Shown here one piece after another: positions 1 through 9,285 of a stretch of 64,000 nucleotides of DNA (within the stretch, counting starts at the first letter, position 1; every line of letters starts with the position of its first letter). Under the pieces are notes generated by a model. It was not told where the DNA came from. It did no database searches and was given only the letters and a program-made list of their open reading frames with translations. Where the stretch lies: NCBI GenBank assembly GCA_030425285.1, contig JAUIAY010000013.1, positions 1 to 64,000 of the forward strand. Direction: 5' to 3'. The DNA comes from Bacteroidia bacterium. GTDB lineage: Bacteria; Bacteroidota; Bacteroidia; Flavobacteriales; Flavobacteriaceae. The position numbers and the translations under genes are program-made.

Positions 1-1211
1 TATGGACAACCATTGTTATCTTCTCTTGGTATCTCATGTACTCCTACAGCATATTCTGTCCCTTCGTAGTTGAACGTTTCTCCTTCACAAACTTGGCCTG
101 ATGCCGCATCGTCTGGTGTTACTGGATGAGCCAAAATATCTACAGGAAAATTACCCGTATTAAAACAACTAGGGTTACCAGTATCTAAAATGTTTACACT
201 ATAGTTACCAGGTGCTAAATTTTCTATATCAAAGGAAAAATCACTTGTAGTAGTATAAAAGCTTCCATTTAATTTTATGTCAAAAGGTCCAACTCCATTT
301 AATATGGAAACTGATATCGTTCCATTAGAATCACCTTCACAAATACTTGATCCTACAACATCTGCTGGTATTGGACAAAGGCTATTTGCTAAACTTGCAA
401 AACAATGGGCTAAATTATCAAAGCTACCATCTATAAAATAATCTGCAGTAGCTATTGTATGACCTGGACCGTAAGAATCATCATCTGAAATATCGTTCAT
501 AAGTGCAGCGTCAACACCTCCAACACCCAAAATGAACATGTGAGTTCCTTCGCTTTTTATTTGATTTGCTACTTGAACAGCATTATAAATTTCAGCCTCT
601 TCAGTATCTGAACCATCGCCACAAAAATCATAACTAGAACCTATATTGTTTGTATTTGGGGTCCAAGCAGTTGGTACACCATCTGTAAAAACCAACAATA
701 AATCTGGTGGCGTTAAAGCATTTGCCAGCATTAAACCTGCTTGCCAATTGGTACCGCCTAAATCTCCTTGATCAGGATTATAGGTTTGTCCATTATAGGC
801 TATTCCATTAAAATAGTTATTCATACCAGGTATTACATTTGCAACTGGCGTATATGAATTAACAACATAATTAGCCACTGATCCAAATTCAATAACGGCA
901 ACATTAACTGGTGTACATACTAATTCCTGAAGAAAGGCATTAACACCATCTTCGATATCCTGTTCAGCATTTGCATTGCCAATGGAATTAGATTCATCGA
1001 GAACTAATACAACATTAATACTGCCTTGGCAACTAACCACTAAATCCGGGTTATTTGTAACAGAGTAAGTTGGGCAATCATTACAATCGTCTCCTACGTC
1101 ATCGGGACAAAATGTCTGTGAGTAAGTGAAAAGTGAAGTAAAAAAGAGAGTGATAATTAATAAAACTTCTTTTTTAATGAATTTTGATGGTAAAATAGCA
1201 TTTTTGCTCAT
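1..1211 (-). CDS. vWA-domain secreted protein with SprB-like repeat, partial (C-terminus off window)
   Basis: The frame is open from an ATG at 1209-1211 to the window edge, so the C-terminus is missing. A signal peptide is visible (lysine-rich start, hydrophobic stretch, then TYSQ). The body is a von Willebrand A domain with the MIDAS motif DESNS after LVLVL and the second MIDAS region FTDGVPTAW. After it comes a Cys-bounded stretch (SICEGDSNGTISVSI...GPFDIKLNG...LAPGNYSV) that resembles the SprB repeats of flavobacterial surface and gliding adhesins. Such proteins are normally exported by T9SS, but the sorting domain would lie outside the window. Adhesion is inferred from the family. A TATGTTTG -7-like box lies upstream at 1239-1246 on this strand. 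Confidence 0.8.
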   Translation of the reverse strand, partial: MSKNAILPSKFIKKEVLLIITLFFTSLFTYSQTFCPDDVGDDCNDCPTYSVTNNPDLVVSCQGSINVVLVLDESNSIGNANAEQDIEDGVNAFLQELVCTPVNVAVIEFGSVANYVVNSYTPVANVIPGMNNYFNGIAYNGQTYNPDQGDLGGTNWQAGLMLANALTPPDLLLVFTDGVPTAWTPNTNNIGSSYDFCGDGSDTEEAEIYNAVQVANQIKSEGTHMFILGVGGVDAALMNDISDDDSYGPGHTIATADYFIDGSFDNLAHCFASLANSLCPIPADVVGSSICEGDSNGTISVSILNGVGPFDIKLNGSFYTTTSDFSFDIENLAPGNYSVNILDTGNPSCFNTGNFPVDILAHPVTPDDAASGQVCEGETFNYEGTEYAVGVHEIPREDNNGCP

Positions 1212-1493
1212 AACGGTTGATTTTATGTTACTTAAAACCAAACATAATGAGGTTTATCCTTTGAGATAAATTTGAGGTCGATATTACGCTATCAATCAAC
1301 CTTAATTATTTCGCTATTATATATGTGAGTTGTGTAAGGGAATTTGATTTCGAAAATACTTATAAATCAAAATTATAAATAAAAAAAAGGACATCTTTCA
1401 GAAATAATCTGTAAGTCGCTTGAATTGTAATTTAAATCTTACAATTAATCAATTGACCACTAACATCTTAATTATCAGCACAAAAGATAAAGA
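1212..1493. other. intergenic region, no gene seen
   Basis: About 280 AT-rich bases between two leftward genes. I see no RNA gene and no convincing terminator. The only recognisable signal is the -7-like box at 1239-1246 (minus strand) for the vWA gene. Confidence 0.6.
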
Positions 1494-3260
1494 TTATTTT
1501 ATAAGTATTTTCTTAATGATGATTTCCTGATCTGTTTTAATTTCAATTAAATAGAGTCCAACAGTAAATAATGATACATCAAATTGGTTTACATTACTAT
1601 GAGAAGTCATTTTTTTGGTCAACACCTTTTTTCCCAAAGCATTGTAAATTGTGATGTTTGTAATAATTTGTGTTTCAGTTTTAATATTCAATATTCCAGA
1701 TGACACAGGGTTTGGATATACGCTTATGTCTTCTAAATACACAACATCAGTGGTTGACAATGTTGAGCAACTTGAGTTTTCCATAAGATTTTGTCCACAA
1801 ATTTGCTGACTGTTACTTCGACTATGAACATCATTGGCACCATCAATATCATTTTCGCTTAAGGTTCTCGAAACAGTATTGGCTGCCATTGAAAAATGCA
1901 TCACTTCTGAATCGTTTATAACATGTCCTAGTTGTTGACCATGACCTAATTCATGGACAGCGACACTTTCAAAATCAATTTCATTAGAAGCAGGTGGATT
2001 TGATGTAAAATTCCAATTTACCGCGTGATTAAACACAATGTCCATTTCATCTACAAACCATTTGACCTCTCCGTTAAAAGGACACCCTGAATATCGAGAT
2101 GTACATCTTCCTAAAACACCAGGAGGCAAAGGACTTGCATCATCAAAGGTTACAACATTAATACCATCGTCTGCAGCAGAATTGGCTGTGGTAGTGTTTG
2201 ACGACACATCCCAATTGATACCAGATTCACAAGACCAAGATTCTAAAGCATTATTGAATGGTTCAGCAGCATTTGAATTGTAAAAATCGGTATTCATTTG
2301 CCAGGTAAACCCACCTGAATTATTAGAGTCTATATGTTGCGTTTGATAAGCAATATTGTTGTAATCTAAATTGATTTGGGCAAAATCGACAATTAAATTT
2401 GTCGATGAATATCCTGACTGACTTTCAGAATTTGTAACTTTTACGGTTCCTGTACCTGCTCGGTCAGGTATTTCGACTTGGATAGAAGTATCATTCCAAC
2501 TTATTATTTGAGCTGATGACACATCATAATAAAGAGCACCACCATAATTGGCATCAGAAAAACCAACGGTAGGCATCTCGGTACCAAAACCGCTTCCATT
2601 TATGGTCAATATGGTTTTAGTTCCTGCTGTTGTATTATTACTTGAGAATGAACTTATAACAGGCGTTGAAGGTTGTACTCTATTTGGATCGATAATATTT
2701 TCCTCAAGTGGTGACTCTTCCACTTGTATAAATTCAGAACCTGTTACGCTTTTAATATCTTCATAAAAATTAGTGGAGATACCCGAAAAACTCTTAAAGG
2801 TATTAGCTACACGGTTAAGTTCGGGAGCATACTTATAAAAGCTCTGTATATTGCTATAAGGCATATAAGTAGCAATACCATCATTATTAAATTCGGAGTT
2901 AGAAGATTCATTCAAAATAAAGACACCATGATCGCCTATTTCCAGATCTAAAGCATTCGACACAACTTCAGCTTCAAGTCCAACGGTACCACCTAAAGTA
3001 ATGACATCTAATTCACTGGAATTTGAACCTTTAAATACCTTATACACTCTTACGCGGTGTCTTGTATAAATATTCTTTTGAGCTTGATCCCAGAATGCAT
3101 AGCTGTTGATGACTTCTCCTTCAACCACTTGAGAAGCTTTAGATACTTGTTCCTTTAATGGTATTTCAATTATTAATTCTTGAGCCATTATTGGTGAAGT
3201 AAACAATATAAAAAATACCAATAAGGCAAATACGAAGCGGTTAGTTTTGATCGTCTTCAT
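1494..3260 (-). CDS. secreted TIG-domain metzincin-like metalloprotease with T9SS type A sorting domain
   Basis: A 588-residue protein. Residues 1-26 are a signal peptide ending in MAQ. Residues about 197-290 form an IPT/TIG immunoglobulin-like domain (PVISSFSSN...GSGFG). A zinc-protease motif HELGHGQQLGH lies at 436-446, followed by Met454 in SEVMHF as the likely Met-turn. The last 75 residues (VYPNPVSSG...LYLIEIKT) are a T9SS type A sorting domain, so the product is probably exported and surface-attached or released. The usual metzincin pattern has Gly at the third position after the second His; here it is Gln, with Gly two residues later. Substrate unknown. Confidence 0.85.
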   Translation of the reverse strand: MKTIKTNRFVFALLVFFILFTSPIMAQELIIEIPLKEQVSKASQVVEGEVINSYAFWDQAQKNIYTRHRVRVYKVFKGSNSSELDVITLGGTVGLEAEVVSNALDLEIGDHGVFILNESSNSEFNNDGIATYMPYSNIQSFYKYAPELNRVANTFKSFSGISTNFYEDIKSVTGSEFIQVEESPLEENIIDPNRVQPSTPVISSFSSNNTTAGTKTILTINGSGFGTEMPTVGFSDANYGGALYYDVSSAQIISWNDTSIQVEIPDRAGTGTVKVTNSESQSGYSSTNLIVDFAQINLDYNNIAYQTQHIDSNNSGGFTWQMNTDFYNSNAAEPFNNALESWSCESGINWDVSSNTTTANSAADDGINVVTFDDASPLPPGVLGRCTSRYSGCPFNGEVKWFVDEMDIVFNHAVNWNFTSNPPASNEIDFESVAVHELGHGQQLGHVINDSEVMHFSMAANTVSRTLSENDIDGANDVHSRSNSQQICGQNLMENSSCSTLSTTDVVYLEDISVYPNPVSSGILNIKTETQIITNITIYNALGKKVLTKKMTSHSNVNQFDVSLFTVGLYLIEIKTDQEIIIKKILIK

Positions 3261-3482
3261 AACGTAGTAGGTTAAATTACAAAATTTGAGTAAAGCAAGG
3301 CAATATATAATTTAATCGATAAAACACAAAAATAACACGATATAACGCATTAAAAATCAACTTTTTGTAAATATAAACTTACATTTTAAAAGTTTTATTT
3401 ACTTTCAAAAAACATTATGTAAGCAAAATTTTACAAATTGTGTCATTCAAATAATTTACTTTTATAATTATTACAATTTACT

Positions 3483-4064
3483 ATGAACACCACTAAAGTT
3501 TTTCTTGAAAATACCTACGTTAAACTATCACTTTTAGACTTAAGTAATTATAAAAATCTTTTAGAAATAGCGAGTGAGAAAGATTTAATTCAATATTCCC
3601 CTTCAAATATTTCTTCTCCTGAAAGTCTAAAAGAATATGTTCAAAAAGCTGTAGATGGTTATTACCATAAAACCACAATACCTTTTATTATTTTTGATAA
3701 GCAAAAAAATGTGTATGCAGGTTCAACCAGGTTTGGCTTAATAGATTGGCACAACAAAACACTTCATATTGGTTGGACGTGGATTGGCAAAGCATTTCAA
3801 GGAACGGGTTTAAACAGTCAGATTAAATTCTTGATGTTACAATATGCCTTTGAGGTTTTACAATTTGAAAAAGTAGAATTTCGCATTGATGAACGCAACA
3901 CAAGATCCAGAAAGGCAGTTGAAAAATTAGGAGCTACACATGAAGGTGTTTTAAGAAAGGATACCTTAATGAAAGATGGTTTTAGGCGGAATACCTGTTG
4001 CTATGGTATTTTAAAAAGTGAATGGCCTAAAATCAAACAAACAGTTTTTAAAAACTTTAGTTAA
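3483..4064 (+). CDS. GNAT family N-acetyltransferase (RimJ/RimL type)
   Basis: 193 residues with the acetyltransf_3 layout of the RimJ/RimL branch: an N-terminal LSLLDLSNY segment, a central IGWTWIGKAFQGTGLNSQ stretch carrying the acetyl-CoA pyrophosphate-binding loop (QGTGLN), and the C-terminal FRIDERNTRSRKAVEKLGA motif typical of this branch. It transfers acetyl from acetyl-CoA to an amine; the acceptor cannot be told from sequence. The gene stands alone; its 3' end overlaps the convergent flavin oxidoreductase by 4 bp. Confidence 0.88.
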   Translation: MNTTKVFLENTYVKLSLLDLSNYKNLLEIASEKDLIQYSPSNISSPESLKEYVQKAVDGYYHKTTIPFIIFDKQKNVYAGSTRFGLIDWHNKTLHIGWTWIGKAFQGTGLNSQIKFLMLQYAFEVLQFEKVEFRIDERNTRSRKAVEKLGATHEGVLRKDTLMKDGFRRNTCCYGILKSEWPKIKQTVFKNFS

Positions 4065-5011
4065 TTATTAATCAATTTAGTTACAATTTCCTTAACTGGT
4101 AAAATTTCATGGGTATACTCTATACTTGGTCCTGCTACCCAAACTGTTTTGTAGGTAGCTTTTAAAGCTGCTTTTTCAGTAGCCTTCATTCCAATGTAAA
4201 AACGTAGCATTTTTACCCATTTTTTAAACTTTTTATTTTTATTTAAAACCCTTTCAATCCAAGGTGATTTGGTTCCGATTTTTTGAACATATGGCGTATT
4301 GATAACTGTACAAGGAGTTCCCGAAATACGTTCGGTAACGACAATATCTTCAGCACCATAATCCACACAAGCTTGTTTATATTCTTGTGTCACATTAGCC
4401 TCTTTTGATGCAATAAACGGACTTCCAACCGAAACACCTTCGGCTCCATATTCAAGCATTTTATCAACATCAGCCTTACAACCTACACCACCGGCAGAAA
4501 TAACCGGAATAGATACATTCTCTTTTAATGCCTTAATGATTTCTTGTGGTGATAAGTTCCCTCTGTGACCACCGGCTTCATTATTAACTGCTATAACCGC
4601 ATCAGCACCAAAATTTTCTACTTTTTGAGCAAAATGTAAATCGGTTACATCGCAAAACACTTTAATACCTACTGCATGAGCCTCCCTAATCGTTTCTTCC
4701 GGGCTACCAAGTGATGTTATGATAAAATCACATCCTTCCTCACATAGTACACGCAATTGCTCTTTATACTTAACATTTGACTTATTGACAATCAAGTTAA
4801 ATCCAAAAGAACCTCCTTCTACTTTAGCCGCCTTGAGCTCCTTAATGGCTGCACGTAATTCAGACAACGTTCTATAATTTAATGCTGGTATACAACCTGC
4901 AATTCCTGCTTTCATGGCTTCAATAACCATTTCAGTATTTGACACCAAAAACATTGGGGCTTGAATAATAGGATATTTTATATTGAGTAGTTGCGTGAGT
5001 TTTGTTTGCAT
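4061..5011 (-). CDS. NAD(P)H-dependent flavin oxidoreductase / nitronate monooxygenase family
   Basis: 316 residues with the FMN-binding TIM-barrel of the nitronate monooxygenase (2-nitropropane dioxygenase) family: IKYPIIQAPMFLVS at the start, NNEAGGHRG with the conserved active-site His, then VISAGGVG and GVSVGSPFIAS phosphate-binding loops. Family members oxidise alkyl nitronates or act as quinone or enoyl reductases; the substrate is undetermined. The gene follows dnaK on the same strand, separated from it by the dnaK terminator, so it is probably transcribed separately. Confidence 0.85.
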   Translation of the reverse strand: MQTKLTQLLNIKYPIIQAPMFLVSNTEMVIEAMKAGIAGCIPALNYRTLSELRAAIKELKAAKVEGGSFGFNLIVNKSNVKYKEQLRVLCEEGCDFIITSLGSPEETIREAHAVGIKVFCDVTDLHFAQKVENFGADAVIAVNNEAGGHRGNLSPQEIIKALKENVSIPVISAGGVGCKADVDKMLEYGAEGVSVGSPFIASKEANVTQEYKQACVDYGAEDIVVTERISGTPCTVINTPYVQKIGTKSPWIERVLNKNKKFKKWVKMLRFYIGMKATEKAALKATYKTVWVAGPSIEYTHEILPVKEIVTKLINN

Positions 5012-5074
5012 AGTAGATTATATTTCCAACAAATATAAGGTAATTTATTATGCGTGCATAGTTTTAATTCTGAA

Positions 5075-5109
5075 TAAAAAAAACGCAACCATTATTGATT
5101 GCGCTTTTT
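5075..5109 (-). terminator. intrinsic terminator of dnaK
   Basis: A 7-bp stem with one G-T wobble (CGCAATC / GGTTGCG) and loop AATAAT, followed on the minus strand by a run of eight T. It lies about 70 bp past the dnaK stop. A weaker T-run exists on the other side, so it may act in both directions. Confidence 0.7.
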
Positions 5110-5130
5110 CAAATGTTATGATAATTATGC

Positions 5131-5154
5131 TTATTTCACTTCTTCGAAATCTAT
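5131..5154 (-). repeat. vestigial second copy of the dnaK C-terminal codons
   Basis: Read on the minus strand, these 24 bases encode I-D-F-E-E-V-K-stop, against V-D-F-E-E-V-K-stop at the real dnaK end (5178-5201). The copies differ at five positions: four are third-base or stop-codon changes (GAT/GAC, GTG/GTC, AAA/AAG, TAA/TAG) and one is ATA/GTA. The copy lies out of frame with dnaK, after its stop. Confidence 0.75.
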
Positions 5155-5177
5155 CTTTCGACTCCGCTCAAGACAGG
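5155..5177. repeat. REP-like element between the two dnaK tail copies
   Basis: A 23-base segment containing CGACTCCGCTCAAGACAGG, of the same general type (CGAC...GCTC...GACA) as the palindromic intergenic elements at 36152-36173 and 37616-37636. It sits directly after the dnaK stop codon. Confidence 0.55.
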
Positions 5178-7085
5178 CTACTTGACTTCTTCGAAGTCTA
5201 CGTCTTCTACATCGCTACCTTCGTTAGATGCTCCTGCATCATCTTGAGGTTGCTCTGCTCCTGCTGCACCTTGTTGTGCTTCAGCTTGTGCTTTGTACAT
5301 TTCTTCGCTAGCTACTTTCCAAGCTTCGTTTATTTTTTCTAAAGCTGGATCAATTACTGCGATATCTTTTGTTTCGTAAGCTTTCTTCAATTCTTCAAGT
5401 GCTTCTTCAATTGGTTTCTTTTTATCATCAGATAATTTGTCACCAAATTCTTTTAGCTGACTTTCAGTTTGGAAAATCATAGCGTCAGCACTGTTTAATT
5501 TATCAGCAGTTTCTTTTGCTTTTGCATCAGCTTCAGCATTTGCTTCTGCTTCTTGCTTCATCTTTTGGATTTCATCTTCTGTTAATCCTGAAGACGCTTC
5601 AATTCTGATATCTTGAGATTTACCAGTTGCTTTATCAGTCGCAGATACTTTAATGATACCGTTAGCATCAATATCAAACGTTACTTCAATTTGTGGAGTA
5701 CCACGTTTTGCTGGTGGAATACCATCTAAATGGAAACGACCAATTGTTTTGTTGTCTGCTGCCATAGGACGCTCACCTTGTAATACGTGAATTTCTACTG
5801 ATGGCTGATTGTCTGCTGCTGTTGAGAATACTTGACTTTTCTTTGTTGGAATAGTTGTATTCGCTTCAATTAACTTGGTCATTACGTTACCCATAGTTTC
5901 AATACCAAGAGATAATGGTGTTACGTCTAATAAAAGAACGTCTTTTACATCACCTGTTAATACACCACCTTGGATTCCAGCTCCTAATGATACAACTTCG
6001 TCTGGGTTTACACCTTTACTTGGTTTTTTACCAAAGAATTTTTCTACAGCTTCTTGTACTGCAGGAATACGTGTAGAACCACCAACTAAAATAACTTCGT
6101 CAATATCACTTTTACTTAAACCTGCTGCTTTTAATGCAGACTCACATGGCTCAATAGTACGTTTTACTAAATCGTCAATTAATTGCTCAAATTTAGAACG
6201 TGTTAATGTACGTACCAAGTGCTTTGGTCCGCTAGCTGTAGCTGTTACGTAAGGTAAGTTGATTTCTGTTTGTGCAGAAGATGATAATTCAATCTTTGCT
6301 TTTTCAGCAGCTTCTTTAAGACGTTGTAAAGCCATTGGGTCTTTACGTAAGTCCATTCCTTCTTCAGCATTAAATTCATCTGCTAACCAGTTAATGATTT
6401 TTTCATCAACATCATCACCACCTAAATGCGTATCTCCATCTGTTGATAATACTTCAAAAACACCATCTCCTAATTCTAGGATAGACACGTCATGTGTACC
6501 ACCACCAAAGTCAAATACTACGATTTTTTGGTCCTGTCCTTTTTTATCTAATCCGTAAGCTAAAGCTGCAGCAGTTGGTTCGTTTATAATTCTACGAACT
6601 TTTAATCCTGCGATTTCACCAGCTTCTTTTGTTGCTTGACGTTGTGAGTCATTAAAGTATGCAGGAACTGTAATTACAGCTTCACTTACATCTTGACCTA
6701 AATAATCTTCAGCTGTTTTCTTCATTTTTTGAAGAATCATTGCTGATAATTCTTGAGGTGTATATAAACGACCATCAATATCAACTCTTGGTGTATCGTT
6801 ATCACCTTTTACTACTTTATAAGGTACGCGTTCTGCTTCTTTTTTAGATTCAGAATATTTGTTACCCATAAAACGCTTGATAGAATAAACCGTTTTTGTT
6901 GGGTTTGTTACTGCTTGACGTTTTGCTGGGTCACCAACTTTAATTTCACCACCTTCTACGAAAGCGATTACAGATGGTGTTGTACGCTTACCTTCTGCGT
7001 TAGGAATTACAACTGGCTCATTACCTTCCATTACAGAAACACAAGAGTTTGTTGTACCTAAATCGATTCCAATAATTTTACTCAT
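5178..7085 (-). CDS. dnaK: molecular chaperone DnaK (Hsp70)
   Basis: 635 residues, full length for bacterial DnaK. It has the ATPase signatures [17 protein letters not shown] at the N-terminus, [12 protein letters not shown], and [14 protein letters not shown], then the linker [13 protein letters not shown], the substrate-binding beta domain, a helical lid, and the acidic tail [11 protein letters not shown]. It folds and protects proteins in the cytoplasm with DnaJ and GrpE, neither of which is next to it. The gene is monocistronic: a terminator follows, and a 200-bp promoter region with a TGTCA palindrome precedes it. The coding end is followed by a REP-like insert and a second copy of the last eight codons. 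Confidence 0.98.
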   Translation of the reverse strand: MSKIIGIDLGTTNSCVSVMEGNEPVVIPNAEGKRTTPSVIAFVEGGEIKVGDPAKRQAVTNPTKTVYSIKRFMGNKYSESKKEAERVPYKVVKGDNDTPRVDIDGRLYTPQELSAMILQKMKKTAEDYLGQDVSEAVITVPAYFNDSQRQATKEAGEIAGLKVRRIINEPTAAALAYGLDKKGQDQKIVVFDFGGGTHDVSILELGDGVFEVLSTDGDTHLGGDDVDEKIINWLADEFNAEEGMDLRKDPMALQRLKEAAEKAKIELSSSAQTEINLPYVTATASGPKHLVRTLTRSKFEQLIDDLVKRTIEPCESALKAAGLSKSDIDEVILVGGSTRIPAVQEAVEKFFGKKPSKGVNPDEVVSLGAGIQGGVLTGDVKDVLLLDVTPLSLGIETMGNVMTKLIEANTTIPTKKSQVFSTAADNQPSVEIHVLQGERPMAADNKTIGRFHLDGIPPAKRGTPQIEVTFDIDANGIIKVSATDKATGKSQDIRIEASSGLTEDEIQKMKQEAEANAEADAKAKETADKLNSADAMIFQTESQLKEFGDKLSDDKKKPIEEALEELKKAYETKDIAVIDPALEKINEAWKVASEEMYKAQAEAQQGAAGAEQPQDDAGASNEGSDVEDVDFEEVK

Positions 7086-7108
7086 AATTTGTTTTTATTT
7101 GTTTTTAA

Positions 7109-7128
7109 GATTTCCGCTTTCGCAGAAA
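7109..7128. repeat. REP-like hairpin in the dnaK leader
   Basis: Inverted repeat ATTTCcGC-TTTC-GCaGAAAT with one mismatch, in the presumed 5' untranslated region of dnaK. Its minus-strand core TGCGAAAGCGG also occurs in the 70-bp element at 33310-33379, so it looks like a half-unit of that repeat. Confidence 0.5.
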
Positions 7129-7188
7129 TGTTGTGTTCTAATTTTAATTCGATTTGTATAAGTCAATGATTGTGCCATGACAAAAAAT

Positions 7189-7203
7189 ATGACACGATGT
7201 CAT
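7189..7203. promoter_or_regulatory. palindrome upstream of dnaK, candidate operator
   Basis: ATGACA-CGA-TGTCAT, a perfect 6-bp inverted repeat with a 3-base spacer, preceded by another TGACA at 7178-7182. It lies about 105 bp upstream of the dnaK start and 83 bp upstream of the divergent lipoprotein gene. It is not the HrcA CIRCE sequence. Regulator unknown; the role is inferred from position and symmetry. Confidence 0.4.
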
Positions 7204-7285
7204 ATTAAAAATAAGTTTCTTGTTATCAATCAAGCTTTCCAATAATAATTATTACATTTAAGAACAAATCCAAAACGAATCTATC

Positions 7286-7774
7286 ATGAAAAAAACAGTG
7301 TTTATTCTTGTAACATTTATAAGTGTTTTAATAATTTCTTGTGAAGGTCCTCAAGGACCTCCTGGTCAAGATGGTGGTACTATTATCGCACCAGCTTTTG
7401 AAATTGAAATAGATTTTAATTCTGGTAATAATTATGAATATGTAGAACCTTATGGTTTTACTATCTATCCTGCCGATGGCGTCTTGGTTTATATTTTATG
7501 GGATGTCATAAACGGTCAAGAAATCTGGCGCCTAGTACCACAAACTGTGGAATTTGACGAAGGCTCCCTTGTTTACAATTATGATTTCACCAGAGAGGAC
7601 GTCCGTTTCTTTTTGGATGGAACCGTGAATTTTAACTTATTGGATCCTGTTTGGACTCAAAATCAAGTCTTCAGGGTTATTGTTGTCCCTGCTGATGATG
7701 TTGGCAAACAAATGTACTCTGATTTGGATGCTGTCATGAATGCTTTTAATATTAAAGAATTTGAAAAGCATTAA
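7286..7774 (+). CDS. small lipoprotein with short collagen-like segment
   Basis: 162 residues. A lipoprotein signal peptide ends in the lipobox IISC, with Cys19 as lipidation site. Directly after it is a Gly-X-Y-like stretch, EGPQGPPGQDGG (20-31), probably a flexible tether. The remaining globular part (NYEYVEPYGFTIYPADGVLVYILWD...) matches no family I can name; collagen-tether lipoproteins of this shape are common in Bacteroidota. It should sit in the outer or inner membrane. It is transcribed divergently from dnaK and precedes sdaA on the same strand, 79 bp away. Confidence 0.75.
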   Translation: MKKTVFILVTFISVLIISCEGPQGPPGQDGGTIIAPAFEIEIDFNSGNNYEYVEPYGFTIYPADGVLVYILWDVINGQEIWRLVPQTVEFDEGSLVYNYDFTREDVRFFLDGTVNFNLLDPVWTQNQVFRVIVVPADDVGKQMYSDLDAVMNAFNIKEFEKH

Positions 7775-7853
7775 TAAGGTAATCATCCTTTTTTTATGTT
7801 TCCCTTAAAGAACTAAATGTATATTTGTGAACTAATATAATTGATCACTTTTT

Positions 7854-9278
7854 ATGGAGTCCATTTCGGTTTTTGATATGCTAAAAATTGGCGTCGGGCC
7901 ATCTAGTTCGCATACTTTAGGGCCTTGGCGAGCAGCTGAACGCTGGATTAAAGAACTAAAGGATTCTAACCGATTTGACAAAGTTGAAAGTATCAAAGTT
8001 GACCTCTATGGTTCCCTATCACTCACAGGAAAAGGACACGCCACTGATTTAGCCGTGATGCTTGGGTTGAGTGGAGCCGATCCAGAGTTGATTCCTACAG
8101 AAAGTATTGACGTGATTATTAACGCTATTACCAACTCTGGCAATATCATTTTCAATAACGAAGCTACTTTACCATTCAACCTGGAAAATGATATTGTATT
8201 TAACAAAAAGTTTTTGCCATTCCATTCCAATGGAATGACCTTTACTGCTACTATCAATGGTCGAAATTATAAATCAACCTACTACTCCATTGGTGGCGGA
8301 TTTGTTGTGCAGGAAGAACGCAAAAGATCTAAAGCCAACAAAATCATTTTTTATTGCACATTTCCCTACCCTGTTGAAAACGGTACACAACTATTGAATT
8401 TTTGCAACCAGTTACAATTACCTATTTCGGGTGTTGTTCTTGAAAATGAAAAATCCATTAGACCAATTGAAACTATAGATTTTGAATTACAACGCATTTG
8501 GAACACCATGCTGGAATGTATGTATTTGGGTTGTCATACCGAAGGTAGTCTTCCTGGTGGTTTAAATGTAAGACGTCGTGCTTTTGATATGCATAAAAAT
8601 TTAATTGGCAATACACCTTATAGTGATCCCATTGAATGGATTCAATCTATACGGAATACCGAAGTTAAGTTTAGACAAATCATCAAATGGGTTAGCTGTT
8701 TTGCGTTAGCCGTCAATGAAGTCAATGCCTCTTTGGGGCGCGTAGTTACTGCGCCAACAAACGGAAGTGCGGGTGTAATCCCTGCAGTTTTGATGTATTA
8801 TTTGGTTATTGAAAACCACGATGGAAATTTTGAGGATATCAAACGTTTCTTGTTGGTTGCTGGTGAAATAGGCAGCATCTTTAAAAAAGGCGCAACCATT
8901 TCAGCTGCTATGGGAGGCTGTCAGGCTGAAATTGGCGTGTCATCTGCTATGGCTGCTGCAGCTTTGTGTGAATTGCAAGGAGGCACTCCCGAACAAGTAC
9001 TGATTGCTGCTGAAATTGCCATGGAACACCATTTAGGCATGACCTGTGATCCAATAGGTGGATTGGTTCAAATTCCTTGTATAGAACGCAATGCCATGGG
9101 AGCCATTAAAGCCATAAATGCTTCTGAACTCGCATTGGACACCGATCCTAATAATGTAAAAGTCCCATTGGATAAAGTCGTCCAAACCATGTGGGAAACG
9201 GCAAAAGATATGAATTCCAAATACAAGGAAACCAGTGAAGGTGGTTTGGCCGTAGGTGTTAATCTATCCGATTGTTAA
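7854..9278 (+). CDS. sdaA: L-serine ammonia-lyase (L-serine dehydratase), single chain
   Basis: 474 residues, the single-chain form with beta and alpha parts fused. The N-terminus has the family motif [11 protein letters not shown]; the C-terminal half has [24 protein letters not shown] and [12 protein letters not shown], whose cysteines bind the oxygen-sensitive [4Fe-4S] cluster. It deaminates L-serine to pyruvate and ammonia in the cytoplasm. A TATATTTG -7 box at 7820-7827 fits the Bacteroidota promoter type, but I see no TTG at the right distance. It converges on the outer-membrane gene 8 bp beyond its stop. Confidence 0.95.
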   Translation: MESISVFDMLKIGVGPSSSHTLGPWRAAERWIKELKDSNRFDKVESIKVDLYGSLSLTGKGHATDLAVMLGLSGADPELIPTESIDVIINAITNSGNIIFNNEATLPFNLENDIVFNKKFLPFHSNGMTFTATINGRNYKSTYYSIGGGFVVQEERKRSKANKIIFYCTFPYPVENGTQLLNFCNQLQLPISGVVLENEKSIRPIETIDFELQRIWNTMLECMYLGCHTEGSLPGGLNVRRRAFDMHKNLIGNTPYSDPIEWIQSIRNTEVKFRQIIKWVSCFALAVNEVNASLGRVVTAPTNGSAGVIPAVLMYYLVIENHDGNFEDIKRFLLVAGEIGSIFKKGATISAAMGGCQAEIGVSSAMAAAALCELQGGTPEQVLIAAEIAMEHHLGMTCDPIGGLVQIPCIERNAMGAIKAINASELALDTDPNNVKVPLDKVVQTMWETAKDMNSKYKETSEGGLAVGVNLSDC

Positions 9279-9285
9279 ACACTCA

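Noticed and set aside
7109-7203. HrcA CIRCE element in the dnaK promoter
   Set aside because: The nine-base arms of CIRCE (TTAGCACTC) are not present; only the unrelated TGTCA palindrome is.
7854-9278. Separate sdaB-type alpha and beta genes
   Set aside because: The frame is continuous and both halves, with the FeS cysteines, are in one protein.
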